A stretch of DNA of 64,000 nt from Macrotis lagotis (GCF_037893015.1 NC_133658.1:884968208-885032207), one strand, 5' to 3'; shown: positions 1 to 11,463, counted from the stretch's first letter. The notes: generated by a model from the sequence alone, not told the origin. A program made the numbers and translations.

Positions 1-2005
1 TCTCATGAGTGGACTGAGCCAATATAATAACGGCAATTCTACCTAAATTAATTTACTTATCATATCAAACTACAAAAAATTATTTTATAAAGCTAGAAAA
101 ATAATGAAATTCATATGGAAGGATAAAAGATCAAAGATATTAAAGCAATTAATTGGAAAAATGCAAAGGAAGATGACTTAGCTGTACCAGAGCAAAACTT
201 TATTGTAAAGAAACAATCATCAAACTATATGATATTAGGTGGCACAGTGGGTAGAGAATTCTGACTCAGAAGTCATAAGGACCTGAGTTCAAATTTGGCC
301 TCAGACTCACACTAGCTATGGGAAGTCACTTAACCCTGATTCACTCACATTTAGGGTCATCTCCAATTGTCCTGATTCAAATCTGTCTGGAGGACCCAGA
401 TGACTCCAGAGGACAGAGTGAAGCTGGTAATTTAGTATAATCCTGGCTCCCCTGCCTCCTGCTCCCTCACTCAAATTCAATTCTCATGCATGTCATGGCA
501 TCACTTCCCTGATGTCATGTCTTCTTCAAGAATGAAGGACAAACATCATCGTCATGATACTAGCTAAGAAATGGAGTGGTGGACCACAGTAAAATAGATT
601 AAATATATAAGACAGAGTGGTAAATGTTCATAGTAATCTAGGGTCTGATAAACCCAAAGACCCCTGCTTCTGGGATAAGAACTCACTATTTGATCAAAAC
701 TGCTAGAAATCTGGAAAATAGTATGGCAGAAATTAGGCATAGACCAGTATCTTATACCAAGATGAGATCAAAATGATTTAAATATAAAGGATGATACCAT
801 GAACAAATTAGGAGAACAAGGAATAGTTTATTTGTCAGATCTACAGAATAGGGAAAATTTTATGACCAAATGAGGTAAAGAGCATTACAAGATATAAAAT
901 GGATAATTTTGACTATGCTAAATTTAAAAAGTTTTGCAAAATAAAACCAATGCACAAAGAATCAAAAAGAAGTAGAAAGCAGGGAAACAAATTTTACAGT
1001 ATCTCATAAAGGTTTCATTTCTCAAATATACAGAAAATTCAAATCATTGAAAATACAGGTCATAAATGGTCCAAGGCAATTTACAGATGAGGAGATCAAA
1101 GCAATCCATAGTCATTTGAAAAATTGCTCTAAATCATTACTTATTAAAGAAATGCAAATTAAAGCTTCTCTGAGGTATCACTTCACACCTCTCAGGCTAG
1201 CCAATATGACCAGAAAGGATAATCATTGTTGGAAGGGTTGTGGGAATTCTGGGACACTATTACACTGTTGGTGGAGCTGTAACTCATCCAACCTTTCTGG
1301 AGAACAATTTGAAACTACGCCCAAAGGGCATACCCTTTGATCCAGCAATACCACTACTGGGTCTATACCCTGAAGAGATGATGAAAAAGAGTAAAAACAT
1401 CACTTGTACTAAGATATTCATAGCAGCCCTGTTTGTGGTGACAAAGAATTGGAAATCAAGTAAATGACCTTCAATTGGGGAATGGTTTAGCAAACTGTGG
1501 TATATGTATGTCATGGAACACTATTGTTCTATTAGAAACCAGGAGGGATGGGAATTCAGGGAAGCCTGGAGGGATCTGCATGAACTGATGCTGAGTAAGA
1601 TGAGCAGAACCAGAAAAACACTGTACACCCTAACAGCAACATGGGGGTGATGATCAACCTTGATGGACTCGCTCATTCCATCAGTGCAACAATCAGGGAC
1701 AATTTGGGGCTGTCTGCAATGAAGAATACCAGAGAAAGAACTGTGGAGTTTGAACAAAGACCAAGAACTATTAACCTTAATTTAGGGGAAAAAACTGATA
1801 TCTTTATTGTCTGATCTTGCTATCTCTTATACTTTATGTTTCTACCTTAAGGATATGATTTCTCTCTCGTCACATTCAATTTGGATCAGTGCATACCATG
1901 GAAACAATGTAAAGACTGACAAAATGCTTTCTGGGGGGGGGGAGTAAGATTAGGGGAAAAAATGTAAAACTCAAAATAAATGAAATATTTAAAAGGAAAA
2001 AAAAA
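1..2005 (+). mobile_element. L1 ORF2 3' end and 3' UTR
   Basis: Marsupial-type L1, cut by the window edge at its 5' side and interrupted by a MAR1-like SINE at 236-556. The ORF2 end includes NHCWKGCGNSGTLLHCWWSC-like coding near 1220. The 3' UTR ends in a G-run and A-rich tail near 1930-2000. Confidence 0.85.
236..556 (+). mobile_element. MAR1-like SINE in L1
   Basis: tRNA-like head (GGCACAGTGG) and a 3' body ending GAAGGACAAAC. Flanked by ATGATATTAG/ATGATACTAG. Confidence 0.8.
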
Positions 2006-2870
2006 GAAAATACAGGTCATTGCCCAACTGATAGTTAAAATAAATGTTAAATGGATATGAACAGTTTTCAGATGAAGAAATCAAAGTTATCAAATGACAG
2101 AATTCTCTAAATCACTACTTAATAGAGAACTGCAGATTAAAACAACCATGAGGCACTATTTCACACCTATTATTGGCTAATATGATATAAAAGAAAAATG
2201 ATAAATGTTGGAGAAGTGGGAAAATTGGAACACTAATACAATATTGGTGGAGTTGTGGACTGACCCAGTCACTCTGGAGAGAAATCAAACTGTGCACACC
2301 CTTTGATCGAGCAGAATTACTACTAGGTCTGTATTCCAAAGAGATTATAAAAAGGGGAAAAAATCTACAAGTACAAGAATATTTATAGTAGTTCTTTTTG
2401 TGGTGGCAAAGAATTGGACATTAAGAGGTGCTTTCAATTGAGGAATATAAATAAGTTGTGGTATATGAATGTGATGGAATAACTATTGTGCTATCAGAAA
2501 TGATGAACAGGATGATTTCATAAAAACCTGGAAAGACTTAACATGAACTGAAGCAAAGCAAAGTGAGCAAAACCAGGAGAACTTTATACACAGTAACAAC
2601 CACATTGTACCGTAATCAACTATGATTGATTTAGCTCTGCTTAGCAAATCAATTATCCAAAACTATTCCTAATGACTCATGATGGAAAATGCTATCCACT
2701 TCCAGAGGAAGAACTGGTGGAGTCTGAATGAAAATTTAAGCATATTATTTTCACTTTTTTTTCGCATGTTTTTTCCTTTTGTTCTATTTCTTCTTTCACA
2801 ACATAATCCGGAAGCATGTTTTCCATGATTGCGCACATATAACCTATGCAAAATTACTTACCATCTTACA
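2006..2870 (+). mobile_element. second L1 3' end
   Basis: It repeats the same L1 3' region as the preceding copy (TTTCAGATGAAGAAATCAAA to the 3' UTR) but is more diverged. It lies in tandem with that copy. Confidence 0.8.
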
Positions 2871-3055
2871 GTGTAGGAACTAAGAGGGAGAAAATTTCAT
2901 GAAAAATGAATGAACAAAAGTTAAAAGTCAAATGCTGAGGATGGACTGTACCTGTGTGAAGTTGGACAAATCACTTGCCATCTTTGGGCTTGAGTAAAAT
3001 GAGGCAATTGGTTTTTATGCTTTCTGAGGACTCTTCCAGCTCTAGCCTGTGCTCC
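2871..3055 (+). repeat. MIR-like fragment
   Basis: CACTTGCCATCTTTGGGCTTGAGTAAAATGAGG-type core; no remnant of a transporter exon was seen here. Confidence 0.5.
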
Positions 3056-3068
3056 TGTGATCCCTTTA

Positions 3069-3227
3069 TCTATTTTTTTAGATTTTTTTTCAAGGCAATG
3101 GGGTTAAGTGACTTGTCCAAGGCCACACAGCTAGGTAATTATTAAGTGTCTGAGGCCAGATTTGAAGTCAGGTACTCCTGACTCCAGGGCCGGTGCTCTA
3201 TCCACTGCACCACCCAGCCACCCTACT
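3069..3227 (-). mobile_element. tRNA-headed SINE (type A) at relic exon 6 acceptor
   Basis: Target duplication TGTGATCCCTTTA at 3056-3068 and 3228-3240. The right copy abuts the acceptor AG of relic exon 6, so the insertion landed in the splice tract. Confidence 0.88.
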
Positions 3228-3242
3228 TGTGATCCCTTTAAG

Positions 3243-3367
3243 GATGACTGATTCTGCTCACCTTGCCTGAGATCCCTATAGACATGCAGCTGCTCTTGAT
3301 GACCCTCTTCCCAGAGATTCTGAAGTATATTCTAATTTAGAAGGGAAGTGAAGAAAAATCTGAAAAG
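3243..3367 (+). pseudogene. SLC2A5: SLC2A5-like relic exon 6
   Basis: The sequence reads LILLTLPEIP, then QLLLMTLFPE and YILI, matching the GLUT5 segment around TM6 and PESPRY. The Trp codon expected after the first Gly is TGA, and the Gln codon after YILI is TAG. The downstream site is GTTTTG, a weak donor. A SINE sits directly before the acceptor AG. Confidence 0.85.
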
Positions 3368-3522
3368 GTTTTGAGTCATGGACTTCTGAGCTTCACTTAG
3401 TTTCCATTTGGGGAAGAAATCCCCCTGAAGGGCATAGCATATGGGACAACCTGACATAGTGGATGGTATTAAAATTTAAAGTCACTAAGAACTAAATCCA
3501 AATGCTGCCTCAAATATTTCCA

Positions 3523-3552
3523 GGAAGGAAGGGAGGGAGGAAGGGAGGGAAA
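3523..3552 (+). repeat. (GGAA/GGGA) simple repeat
   Basis: Short purine repeat in an intron of the relic. Confidence 0.8.
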
Positions 3553-3599
3553 CCGCAAAATCAATTAATACAGGTTAATACATTAATTATTACATTAAT

Positions 3600-4265
3600 T
3601 TTCAGATGTTTTATCTGAAAAAAATGTAATATTCAACATTCTTCTTCCATTCCACTCCTACCTCTTCAGTACAGTCAGTGGAGGTGTTCTTTCATTATCT
3701 CTTCTTAGCAATCAAGCCACTTCTTTGTAATTTTACAAGATTCAGCTTCTGTTTCCATTTATATTGTTGTAATTGTGCACATATGTTTTCTTGGCTCTGC
3801 TGACTTGGTTCTGCATGAGTTCACATAGCTCTTTCCATGCTTTTCTATTCATCTCTTTTCTTACACTACAATAATATTCCGTCTTGTCCATGGACCACAA
3901 TGTGTTTGACTATCTCCCAGGTGATGGGTACCTACTTTGTTTCCAATTTTAAAATGCTGCTATCTGGAGCTTCTAGGTAGTGCAGTGGATAGAGCACAGA
4001 CCCTGGAGTCAGGAGGACCTGAGTCCAAATACTGCCTCAGACACTTAATAATTGCCTTGCTGTTTGACCTTGGGTAAGTCACTTAACTCCATTGTCTTAA
4101 ATGAATTTTAAAAAAATTTTTAAATGCTGCTATCAATATTTTGGTATCTAAGAGGCCTATCTTTTCATCAGTTACCTCACTGGGAAATATGCCTAGAAAC
4201 AGAATTTCTGGATCAAAGGGTAGAGACATTTTGGTCATTTGATTTGCATAATTCCATTTCTTTTC
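3600..4265 (-). mobile_element. L1 3' end, antisense
   Basis: Old L1 3' region ending about 20 bp before relic exon 7; split by a type A SINE. Confidence 0.75.
3965..4118 (+). mobile_element. type A SINE inside the antisense L1
   Basis: AGTGCAGTGGATAGAGCA head and CACTTAACTCCATTGTCTTA tail. Confidence 0.85.
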
Positions 4266-4281
4266 CTGTCCTCTCATTTAG

Positions 4282-4488
4282 ATTTAAAGAAACTGAGAAA
4301 CACTGATGGTGTTGAGGAGAGTCATATGGAGTTTGAGGCAGAAAAGCCTTCTGGACAGGGGCAGCTAGGTGGCAGGCGCAGTGGATAGAGCACCGGCCTT
4401 GGAGTCAGGAGTACCTGAGTTCAAATCCGACCTCAGACATTTACTAATTACCTAGCTGTGTGGCCTAGCCCCATTTGCCTTGCAAAAC

Positions 4489-4521
<33 letters not shown>

Positions 4522-4650
4522 AAAATAAATTTTAAAAAGCTTCTGGGAGAATACCTGAATCAAAAAAACAATGCCACAAAGTCTCTCAGACAGCAGCTAA
4601 TTTCTATTATGTTTTTGATGACTGACCAGCAGCTTTCAGGAGTCAATGCA
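4282..4650 (+). pseudogene. SLC2A5: SLC2A5-like relic exon 7, split by a SINE
   Basis: After an acceptor ending CATTTAG, the first part reads DLKKLRNTDGVEE and EFEAEK, parallel to the acidic loop of SLC2A7. After the SINE (4357-4533) the exon resumes. It reads SLRQQLISIMFLMTDQQLSG and ends VNA at a GTGAAT donor. The Trp of SLRWQL is replaced by Gln. An extra base in an A run shifts the frame between the two parts, and about four codons of the acidic loop are missing. Confidence 0.9.
4357..4533 (+). mobile_element. type A SINE inside relic exon 7
   Basis: Target duplication AAAAGCCTTCTGG (4342-4354) against AAAAGCTTCTGG just after the A tail. It splits the exon near the codons for EKPSG. Confidence 0.92.
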
Positions 4651-4735
4651 GTGAATAAAGCAATTCAAGGGAGAATCCTGAAGCCCTGGAGGAAATTAGG
4701 AATCAATTCAATATATTAATCAATATGTGGGGAAA

Positions 4736-5402
4736 AATTTATTTTTAATTTAATTTTTATTTTTAGTTCTAAATTCTCTTCTTCACTCTACCCTTGCTCC
4801 ATTCGTTGCAAAGGCAAGAAATATGGTATTCATTATACATAGGAAGTCATGTAAAATATATTTCCACATTAGTTATGTTCCACAAAAGGGACAGGAAGGA
4901 AATAAAAATATTTTTCAAACTGCACTATTTGCACCATCTATCTTAAAGTACAGAAGAAGTCCTTTGGAATTGTGGCAAATCACTGTGTTGATCAGAATCA
5001 CCAGATCTTTCACAGTTGATAATCTTTACAATACAATTGTATTGTATTCCTGGATAAAACATTCTCCTATTTCTGCTCACATCACTCTTTATCAGTTCAT
5101 GTAAGTCTTCCCAGGTTTTTCTGAAAACATCTCCATCATTTCTCATACTTGTTCAGTCATTTCCCAATTGATTAGTATCCCCTCAGTTTCTAATTCTTTG
5201 ATACCACAAAAAGTTTTTATAAATATTTTTGTCCATATAAATATTTTTGTCTTTTATCTCTTTGGGATACAAACTTTGCAGTGGTAGTGCTAGATCAAAG
5301 GGTATGCACAGTTTTATGGTTCTTTGGGCATCATTTAAAATTATTCTCCAGTATGATTGGACCAGTTCACACAACTCCACCAACAATGAATTAATATACC
5401 TA
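4736..5402 (-). mobile_element. L1 3' end, antisense
   Basis: 3' UTR at the low-coordinate side, ORF2 end at the high side (CCAATTGATTAGTATCCCCT, GGATCAAAGGGTATGCACAG in the antisense view). Confidence 0.78.
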
Positions 5403-5462
5403 TTCTCAAAAAATATATATATATATACCTATTTTCCTGAAACAACATATGGGAAAATCTTA

Positions 5463-5620
5463 AGGGGCGGCTAGGTGGCGTAGTGGATAAAGCACCGGCC
5501 TTGGAGTCAGGAATACCTGGGTTCAAATCCAGTCTCAGACACTTAATAATTACCTAGCTGTGTGGCCTTGGGCAAGCCACTTAACCCCATTTGCCTTGCA
5601 AAAAAACCTAAAAAAAAGTC
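5463..5620 (+). mobile_element. type A SINE
   Basis: Flanked by short TCTTAAGG copies. Confidence 0.85.
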
Positions 5621-5995
5621 TTAAGGCCAAGTAGGAAATCAGTGATCAATGTAGATTTTGAAGCAATGTGTAGGGAAATCTTGGAACCTATTAGAGAATT
5701 AGGAGGTTCCATTTAATATGTGGGACAACATATAGAAGAATCCTAAGGTTCATCCAGGAGAGAATTAGAGATCATTCACTAATTGAAGAAATGTATGGAA
5801 GAATCTCAAGTTCTAGGAGAAAAGCTGAGGTTAGAGTCCTGCAGACCATTCTGTGGAGAAAGTCCTATAGACCTCCTGTTCCTTCAGACATCTGAAAAGT
5901 ATTAAGGACTCAGTGTCAGGACAGCAGTAGCTCCCCTTCTTCCACTCTCTCTCCTGCTCTGGATCCTTTAATATCTCATGGGTCATGCTTTCTAG

Positions 5996-6107
5996 GTATA
6001 TTTTTATGTAGACCAGATCTACAGGCAAGCAGGCATAGCTGAAGATGGTATCCATTATGTCACAGGCAGGGACAGGTGCAGTCAACATGGTGATGACCAT
6101 CTTAGCT
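5996..6107 (+). pseudogene. SLC2A5: SLC2A5-like relic exon 8
   Basis: It reads VYFYVDQIYRQAG, then HYVT, then after one extra base AGTGAVNMVMTILA. GLUT5 has YYYADQIY and YVTAGTGAVNVVMT here, while GLUT7 has NYYADTIY. Its length is 112 nt, against 111 in SLC2A7. The acceptor TTTCTAG is kept. The 3' edge touches an antisense L1. Confidence 0.92.
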
Positions 6108-7432
6108 GTACAATTCTCTTCAATGTTTTCAGGAAGTCCAATAATTCTCATGTTGCCCCTCCTCAATCTATTCTCGAGGTCAGTAGTTTTGCTCATGAGG
6201 TATTTTACATTTTCTTCTATTTTTTCTATTTTTTGGTTTTGTTTAACCAGGTTCTTGCTGTCTCATGAAGTCATTAGTTTCCACAGACTCCATTCTTTTT
6301 TTTTTTTTTGCAGAGGAGCTTTCTTCATTTGCCTTTTGCAACTCCTTTTCCAATTGGTCAATTCTATTTTTGAAAGAGCTTTCCATTTGACCAATTGAGG
6401 TTTTGAGAGAATTATTTTCTTTTTTGCATTTGCCCAATTGAGGATCTGAATTATTCTCGTTTTTTATTTGTCCAATTGTATTTTCCAATGATTTGTTCTC
6501 TTGTTGCAAGGTGTCAATTGATCCAAAATTTTCCAATTGATTTTTAAACTCTTTCTTCATTTCTTCAAGGAAGTCTTTCTGTGCTGGAGACCACATCATA
6601 TTCTCCTCTGAGGTTCTAGGTCTCTCTGAGTTAGCATCTTTTCCTTCCAAGAATTGTTTTATGGATCTACCTTTCCGCTGACCTTTCTTCATTTTGTTAA
6701 GACTTTGAGTTGGGGAGGGGCTGGTTCACAGAGGTTTGGTATTGGGATCCCTAGAGGCTTTACTCACTGAGTGTAATTTCTCCAGCTGACCAGTAGGAGG
6801 TGCTGGTTGCTTTCTCTGGAGTATACGTGACCTTGATTGAGGCCCTTTACCATGGCCTGGAGGGAGTGGTTGAAGCTGTTAAATACTTTTGTCTTCAATC
6901 AATGGTGGGCTCTACTCTGGGGTGAGGTCATCCCTCTCCCTATTGTCAGCTGAACTGGTTCTTCTCACACACCTGTGCCTGGAGCAGAAGGTCTGTAATT
7001 ATGTTAGTTCTGGGAAGAGGCCTCAGCTGCAATGGAGGCGTGGACTCAAACCAGAGGAGCCCAGGAATGATGTCCGCAGCTCTCCTGAACTGGAACTCTC
7101 CCCTCAGTCCTATCAGCAAGCTTCAGATGGTCAGCACCACCACCAATGCCTCTGCTCCCTAGTTGCCCCAAGCCCGGGAGGTCAAGCAGACTGTAGCCCC
7201 GCTGATCAAGCAGGTCCAGATCCCCGGCCCTCAGGTTCCCAGATCCACCCTCTGTACCCAGATTCACCCAGGACCTTGGAAAACAAACCCTGAAGTAGAT
7301 GTTCTTCTCCTGGCTTTTCTTTCTGGGTTTTGTGGATTGGATTTCTGTTAAGAGGTTTGTTTCATATTATAGATGGGGAGATTTTAGAACTATGCCTGTC
7401 TTCTCTCTACCATCTTGGCCAGAAGTCCCTAT
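6108..7432 (-). mobile_element. L1 5' UTR plus start of ORF1, antisense
   Basis: Reading leftward from 7432, the 5' UTR runs to about 6693. ORF1 starts there (MKKGQRKGRSIKQF) and continues as a Lys/Glu-rich coiled coil (NKSLENTIGQIKNEN, then RIDQLEKELQKAN). A further ORF1 part near 6190-6125 reads TTDLENRLRRGNMRIIGLPE. There is no ORF2 or 3' end: the element stops at 6108 against the last base of relic exon 8. Having the L1 5' end without the 3' end is unusual and implies later deletion or rearrangement. Confidence 0.85.
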
Positions 7433-7744
7433 ACAATTCTCCCATGTCAACATGACCTCTCTTTCCATTTTGAAGTCAACATCTTTGAAAGAGAGATTCC
7501 AAGGATAATGGGAATGGTGATCCCAAGGGAATGGCATCATCATTCCAGACTTTTATGGCTATGAAATTCTCCCTCCTCACTCATACTCCTGCTACACCTC
7601 TCCAAATACACATTTTCATTCAGTGACACTCCCACTTAGTTAATTTCTTATTCTGTAAACCAGCTATCCACAATATCTTCTTACAATTCTACATTTCCCC
7701 AATACTTCTGTACCTCCTATGGCTCCAGAATTGTGATGTATTAA
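7433..7744. other. unassigned relic intron sequence
   Basis: Pyrimidine-rich sequence between the L1 and the next SINE; no gene or repeat family recognised. Confidence 0.4.
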
Positions 7745-7745
7745 G

Positions 7746-7968
7746 AGCAGTTTGATGGCACCACAGTGCACAGAGCACTAGGACTGGAATCAGGAAGACT
7801 CATCCTTAGTTCAAATCTGGACTCAGATACTATCTGTGTGACCCTGGACAAGTCACTTAACCCTGTTTGCCTCAGTTTCTTTATCTGTAAAATGAGTTGG
7901 AGAAGGAAATGGCAAACCACTACAATATCTTTGCCAAGAAAAACCCAAATGATGTCACAATAATAATG
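7746..7968 (+). mobile_element. older tRNA-headed SINE (type B)
   Basis: Its 3' body contains GAGAAGGAAATGGCAAACCA and CTTTGCCAAGAAAA, which marks type B. Confidence 0.8.
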
Positions 7969-8037
7969 TAATATAACATGTTTCTAGATCAGCACCTGCA
8001 GAGCCCATTCTTCCTTTGTCTTCTAGGATCACTCAGT

Positions 8038-8470
8038 CAGTCAACAAACATTTATTGAATTTATTGAAATTCTGTGGCAGGTCTCATTTTGTGCACTGAG
8101 GATCCAAATCAAAGACAAAACAGTCCCTGCCTTCAAGAAGTTTACATTGCATCAGGAGAGACATGTCTGTCACATCAGCATGAATAAAACTGGTATAAAT
8201 AGGATAGATACAAAATACCAGTCACTGAGCCTGGTGCTAGGGAAACAAAAACAACGATGTAACAATAATCTAACAGTCCCTGGCCTCAAGGAGCTTCCAT
8301 TCCATCATGGGAGACAATGTGAACATATACATCCAAGTTTTTACAGCATAAATACAATTTTTTATATAAAATTATTACTGAAAGAGAATAGAAGATTTAT
8401 TGGAAAGTTTTGGAGGGGGTTGCTAAAGGCATTAACTGTTGGGGGGAATAGAAAAAGCTTCATGTGGCAG
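8038..8470 (-). repeat. L2 3'-end fragments, antisense
   Basis: Two adjacent stretches carry the antisense L2 end pattern (AACATTTATTGA, CAGTCCCTGCCTTCAAG, CCTCAAGGAGCTTCCATTC). Confidence 0.65.
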
Positions 8471-8734
8471 TTAGTTTTTGAACCTTCAACTACTGGACTA
8501 ATCATTCACAGGATCAAAGCTGCAACCAGAAATGTCTGTATTTGGGGGGAAGTGGCAGGAAATTCTACTTACAGGAGGAGTGGAACTGGGGAGACATACC
8601 CCAGGACTCAGAGGAAAGACCCCCGCTGGTGGCAAGCTAAGGCAGGAAGAGTTGGCTCCAGTTGTCATCTGCTAACTTGATATCTTAACCAATTCTTGCC
8701 ACAGTTTTTGGGTTCATTGTTTCTCTATTGCTGA

Positions 8735-8960
8735 AGCTCATGGAACAATAAGCATTTAGGCTACCATGTGTCAGACACTGTACTAAATGCTAGAGATACG
8801 AAGAGACACAAAAACATAGTCCCTGTCCCCTGTTCTCAAGGAGCGGACACTCTCCTAGGCAAGACAAATAACTTTGTCCACTATATATAGATAAATGGAA
8901 GATAAACTAAGGACTGCCAAGTAGTCTCAGCACCCATTCCATTCAGGGTCTTCTAAATGC
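8735..8960 (-). repeat. L2 3'-end fragment, antisense
   Basis: CACTGTACTAAATGCTAGAG and CTCAAGGAGCGGACACTCTC match the reversed L2 3' end. Confidence 0.65.
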
Positions 8961-9260
8961 TTAGGTCTGGAACAAAGCCCCAGTCAATTAGCCCTAGACA
9001 TACTTTGGTCCATGGGTAGCTTGGCAACTGGAATCTGGTCATCTTCAGTTCATCTAACTCCATGGTGGTTGGTAGCCAAGTAATGATGAAGAAGCCCTTG
9101 TTAGTGGTTAAAAAAAGAAATTAATTGTGGGCTAACCTGGGGTTTCAGGATTCAAATATCCAGTAGAGATAGAAATATTCTGAATCACATTGCTCAAACT
9201 GTTATCTTGTTCTTAGGATCTAGGCCAGTGATCCCACTTCTTTCTTTTGGAGACTTGGAA

Positions 9261-9261
<1 letters not shown>

Positions 9262-9335
<74 letters not shown>

Positions 9336-9412
9336 TCTATCTATCTATCTATCTATCTCTATCTCTCCTCTCTCTCTCTCTGTCTCTCTGTCTCTCTGTC
9401 TCTTAGTCAGGT
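9262..9412 (+). repeat. compound (TC)n(TA)n(TCTA)n microsatellite
   Basis: Long dinucleotide then tetranucleotide tract; the SLSLSL and IYIYIY frames through it are not proteins. Confidence 0.98.
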
Positions 9413-9591
9413 TGGAAATGTAGCATCCACTCAAAAGACCATTGCTGATTGGGCTGCTACGTCCTGCTGGCACTAGACCTGCTTCTGCCCTGCAGATTCT
9501 GAGACATGAAAGAGTCCAGGGCTGATCCCAGATCTGTCCCACCTTCTTAACCATGACCTTCCTCCCTTCCGCTTCCTTCCTTCTCCTTTAG

Positions 9592-9689
9592 GTATTTATT
9601 GTGGAGTTCTTAAGGAGGAGGCTCATCCTGATTGGTTTCAATATCTGCTCCCTGGTTGTATCATGTTAATAGTAGCCCTTTCCCTCCAG
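9592..9689 (+). pseudogene. SLC2A5: SLC2A5-like relic exon 9
   Basis: After a good acceptor (TTCTCCTTTAG) it reads VFIVEFLRRRLILIGFNIC and, after a frame change, LIVALSLQ before a GTAGGG donor. GLUT5 has VFVVELLGRR here and ends ALALQ. The GRR Gly is now Arg, and four bases are missing compared with SLC2A7. Confidence 0.9.
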
Positions 9690-9738
9690 GTAGGGAAGCC
9701 CTGGGTTGTTTTGTTTTGTTTTTTTTAAGAATCTAGGC

Positions 9739-9900
9739 CTTGGGGGCGGCTAGGTGGTGCAGTGGATAGAGCACCGGCCTTGGAGTCAGGAGTACCTGAG
9801 TTCAAATCTGACCTCAGACACTTAATAATTACCTAGCTGTGTGGCCTTGGGCAGGCCACTTAACCCCATTGCCTTGAAAAATCTTAAAAAAAAAGAAAAA
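9739..9900 (+). mobile_element. type A SINE, 50 bp after relic exon 9
   Basis: Target duplication AATCTAGGCCTTGG / ATTCTAGGCCTTGG. Confidence 0.9.
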
Positions 9901-10019
9901 AGATTCTAGGCCTTGGAGAATGAGGAAAGGACACTGATCTCTGCCTAGAAAAAAGTGTCACTCTTGCAAAAGTGTCACTCTTGCTTCCCTCCCACTTCCC
10001 TTCCATTTTCCCATCCTAG

Positions 10020-10135
10020 TTGCATGACTGTGTCAAGTCCTTTTACCTTCTTGGGCCTCAGTTGGCTTATCTGTAAAATTAAGGGGTTGGACTTGGCAAT
10101 TTCTATGATCCTTTACAGCTCTAAACCCACAACCT
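10020..10135 (+). repeat. MIR-like fragment
   Basis: GGGCCTCAGTTGGCTTATCTGTAAAAT core. Confidence 0.6.
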
Positions 10136-10244
10136 ATGAAACTTTTGAAGCCTTAATTTGTAAAAATGATCTCAAGTCCCTCCTTACTCTGATAATCTCT
10201 TTTCTATCAATTCTCCTTTTTTGGATTGAAAGGACCTTTCCATT

Positions 10245-10407
10245 TCTTTTTTTTTTTTTAGGTTTTTTTGCAAGACAAATGGGGTTAAATGGCCTGCCCA
10301 AGGCCACCCAGCTAGGTAATTATTAAGTGTCTGAGACTGGATTTGAACCCAGGTACTCCTGACTCCAAGGCTGGTGCTTTATCCACTACACCACCTAACT
10401 GCCCCTG
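10245..10407 (-). mobile_element. type A SINE
   Basis: Target duplication GGACCTTTCCATTTCT on both sides. Confidence 0.9.
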
Positions 10408-10711
10408 GACCTTTCCATTTCTACATCTATTACAGCTCAAAACCATTCCAAAAGAGACAGCTTCATGGAAAGGTCAGTCAACTCTTCTCATACCACTATC
10501 TCTGTTGGAAACTATATACAGTCCATCCAGCTCCTAATGCAGCCCAGGCAGTAAGATTAATCCCTCAAGCAGGAAAAACTGCTTTCTAATTTTTATAACC
10601 CCTAAGGAGTAAAATCCCAAGTTTCCTATGGACCTTCTTTTCCTCCCCCCTCCACATTCCTGAATGACTTTGATCTGCCAAACACCTGATGATGGTGATT
10701 TTCAAACAAAG

Positions 10712-10787
10712 GATGGCATGATTTGGATGCCTTATCTCAGCATCATTTGTGTGATCTCCTAGATTATAGGGCATGCTACTGGTCCTA
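10712..10787 (+). pseudogene. SLC2A5: SLC2A5-like relic exon 10
   Basis: 76 nt, exactly the length of SLC2A7 exon 10. It reads WMPYLSIICVIS, a TAG where GLUT5 has Tyr, then IIGHATGP, followed by a perfect GTAAGT donor. WMPY is specific to GLUT5 against GLUT7 (LSYL). Confidence 0.92.
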
Positions 10788-10950
10788 GTAAGTGTCCAAG
10801 GAGTGGTATCATTATACCCCACAGAACCCCTCTAAATCCTTTTGATGTAACTTTTACACCAGAAACTTCTGGCATGAGTCCATTGAGTAGTTGGAGAGGG
10901 GTCTGTTGAGTACATGACAGATGATTCCATTAAGAATGTGATAGAAGAGG

Positions 10951-11095
10951 GCAGCTAGGTAGCACAGTAGATAGAGTACCAAACCTGAAGTCCGGAGAAC
11001 TTGAGTCCAAATCCAGCCTCAGACATTTAATAATTGCCTATGTGACCTTGGACAAGTCACTTAACCCCATTGCCTTAAATAAAAAAAATTTTAAA
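10951..11095 (+). mobile_element. type A SINE
   Basis: GGGCAGCTAGGTAGCACAGT head; lacks the TAGCTG of the core. Confidence 0.85.
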
Positions 11096-11463
11096 AGACA
11101 AAAATTGAACAAAGTACAATATAATTACCAGTTTTCCTCATCTTTATCCTATCTTCAACTCATGAAATGTAATATAGAATGATTTAATTAACATAGTATT
11201 AAGATATGTACACCTAGGAATTTTGACCCAGTTGACATGCTTTATTGGTTTTGTGGTTGATTATTTGACTGTCATCTCCTATAAATGCAAAACCTTTTTT
11301 TGAAGAACTTGTTTCAAAGAAAAACTTCATTTTCTTTGGTAGAGAGCTTTTCCCTATCTACACCAATATTCTAGATCCTTCCCTCTCCTCTGACATAAAA
11401 ATGGAATGACAGGAAATGGGTTCCAACATCCTGTTCTCACTCTTTCATTCTTTCACTTCCTAG

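Noticed and set aside
1047-1467. Open frames of 97 and 75 codons near the left edge
   Set aside because: L1 ORF2 C-terminal sequence in two frames.
3005-3230. tRNA genes suggested by the many tRNA-like heads
   Set aside because: All such heads belong to SINEs with common bodies and A-rich tails; no free-standing tRNA gene was seen.
4480-4719. 79-codon frame as an independent small gene
   Set aside because: Its conserved part (QQLSGVN) is the second half of a transporter relic exon preceded by a SINE A tail.
5831-6196. 121-codon minus-strand open frame
   Set aside because: Chance fusion of L1 ORF1 sequence with the antisense of a transporter relic exon.
6243-6692. 149-codon minus-strand coiled-coil protein
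   Set aside because: It is the start of L1 ORF1 (Lys/Glu-rich coiled coil downstream of an L1 5' UTR), not a host gene.
9207-9476. Ser/Leu/Ile/Tyr repeat frame
   Set aside because: Translation of a TC/TA/TCTA microsatellite.
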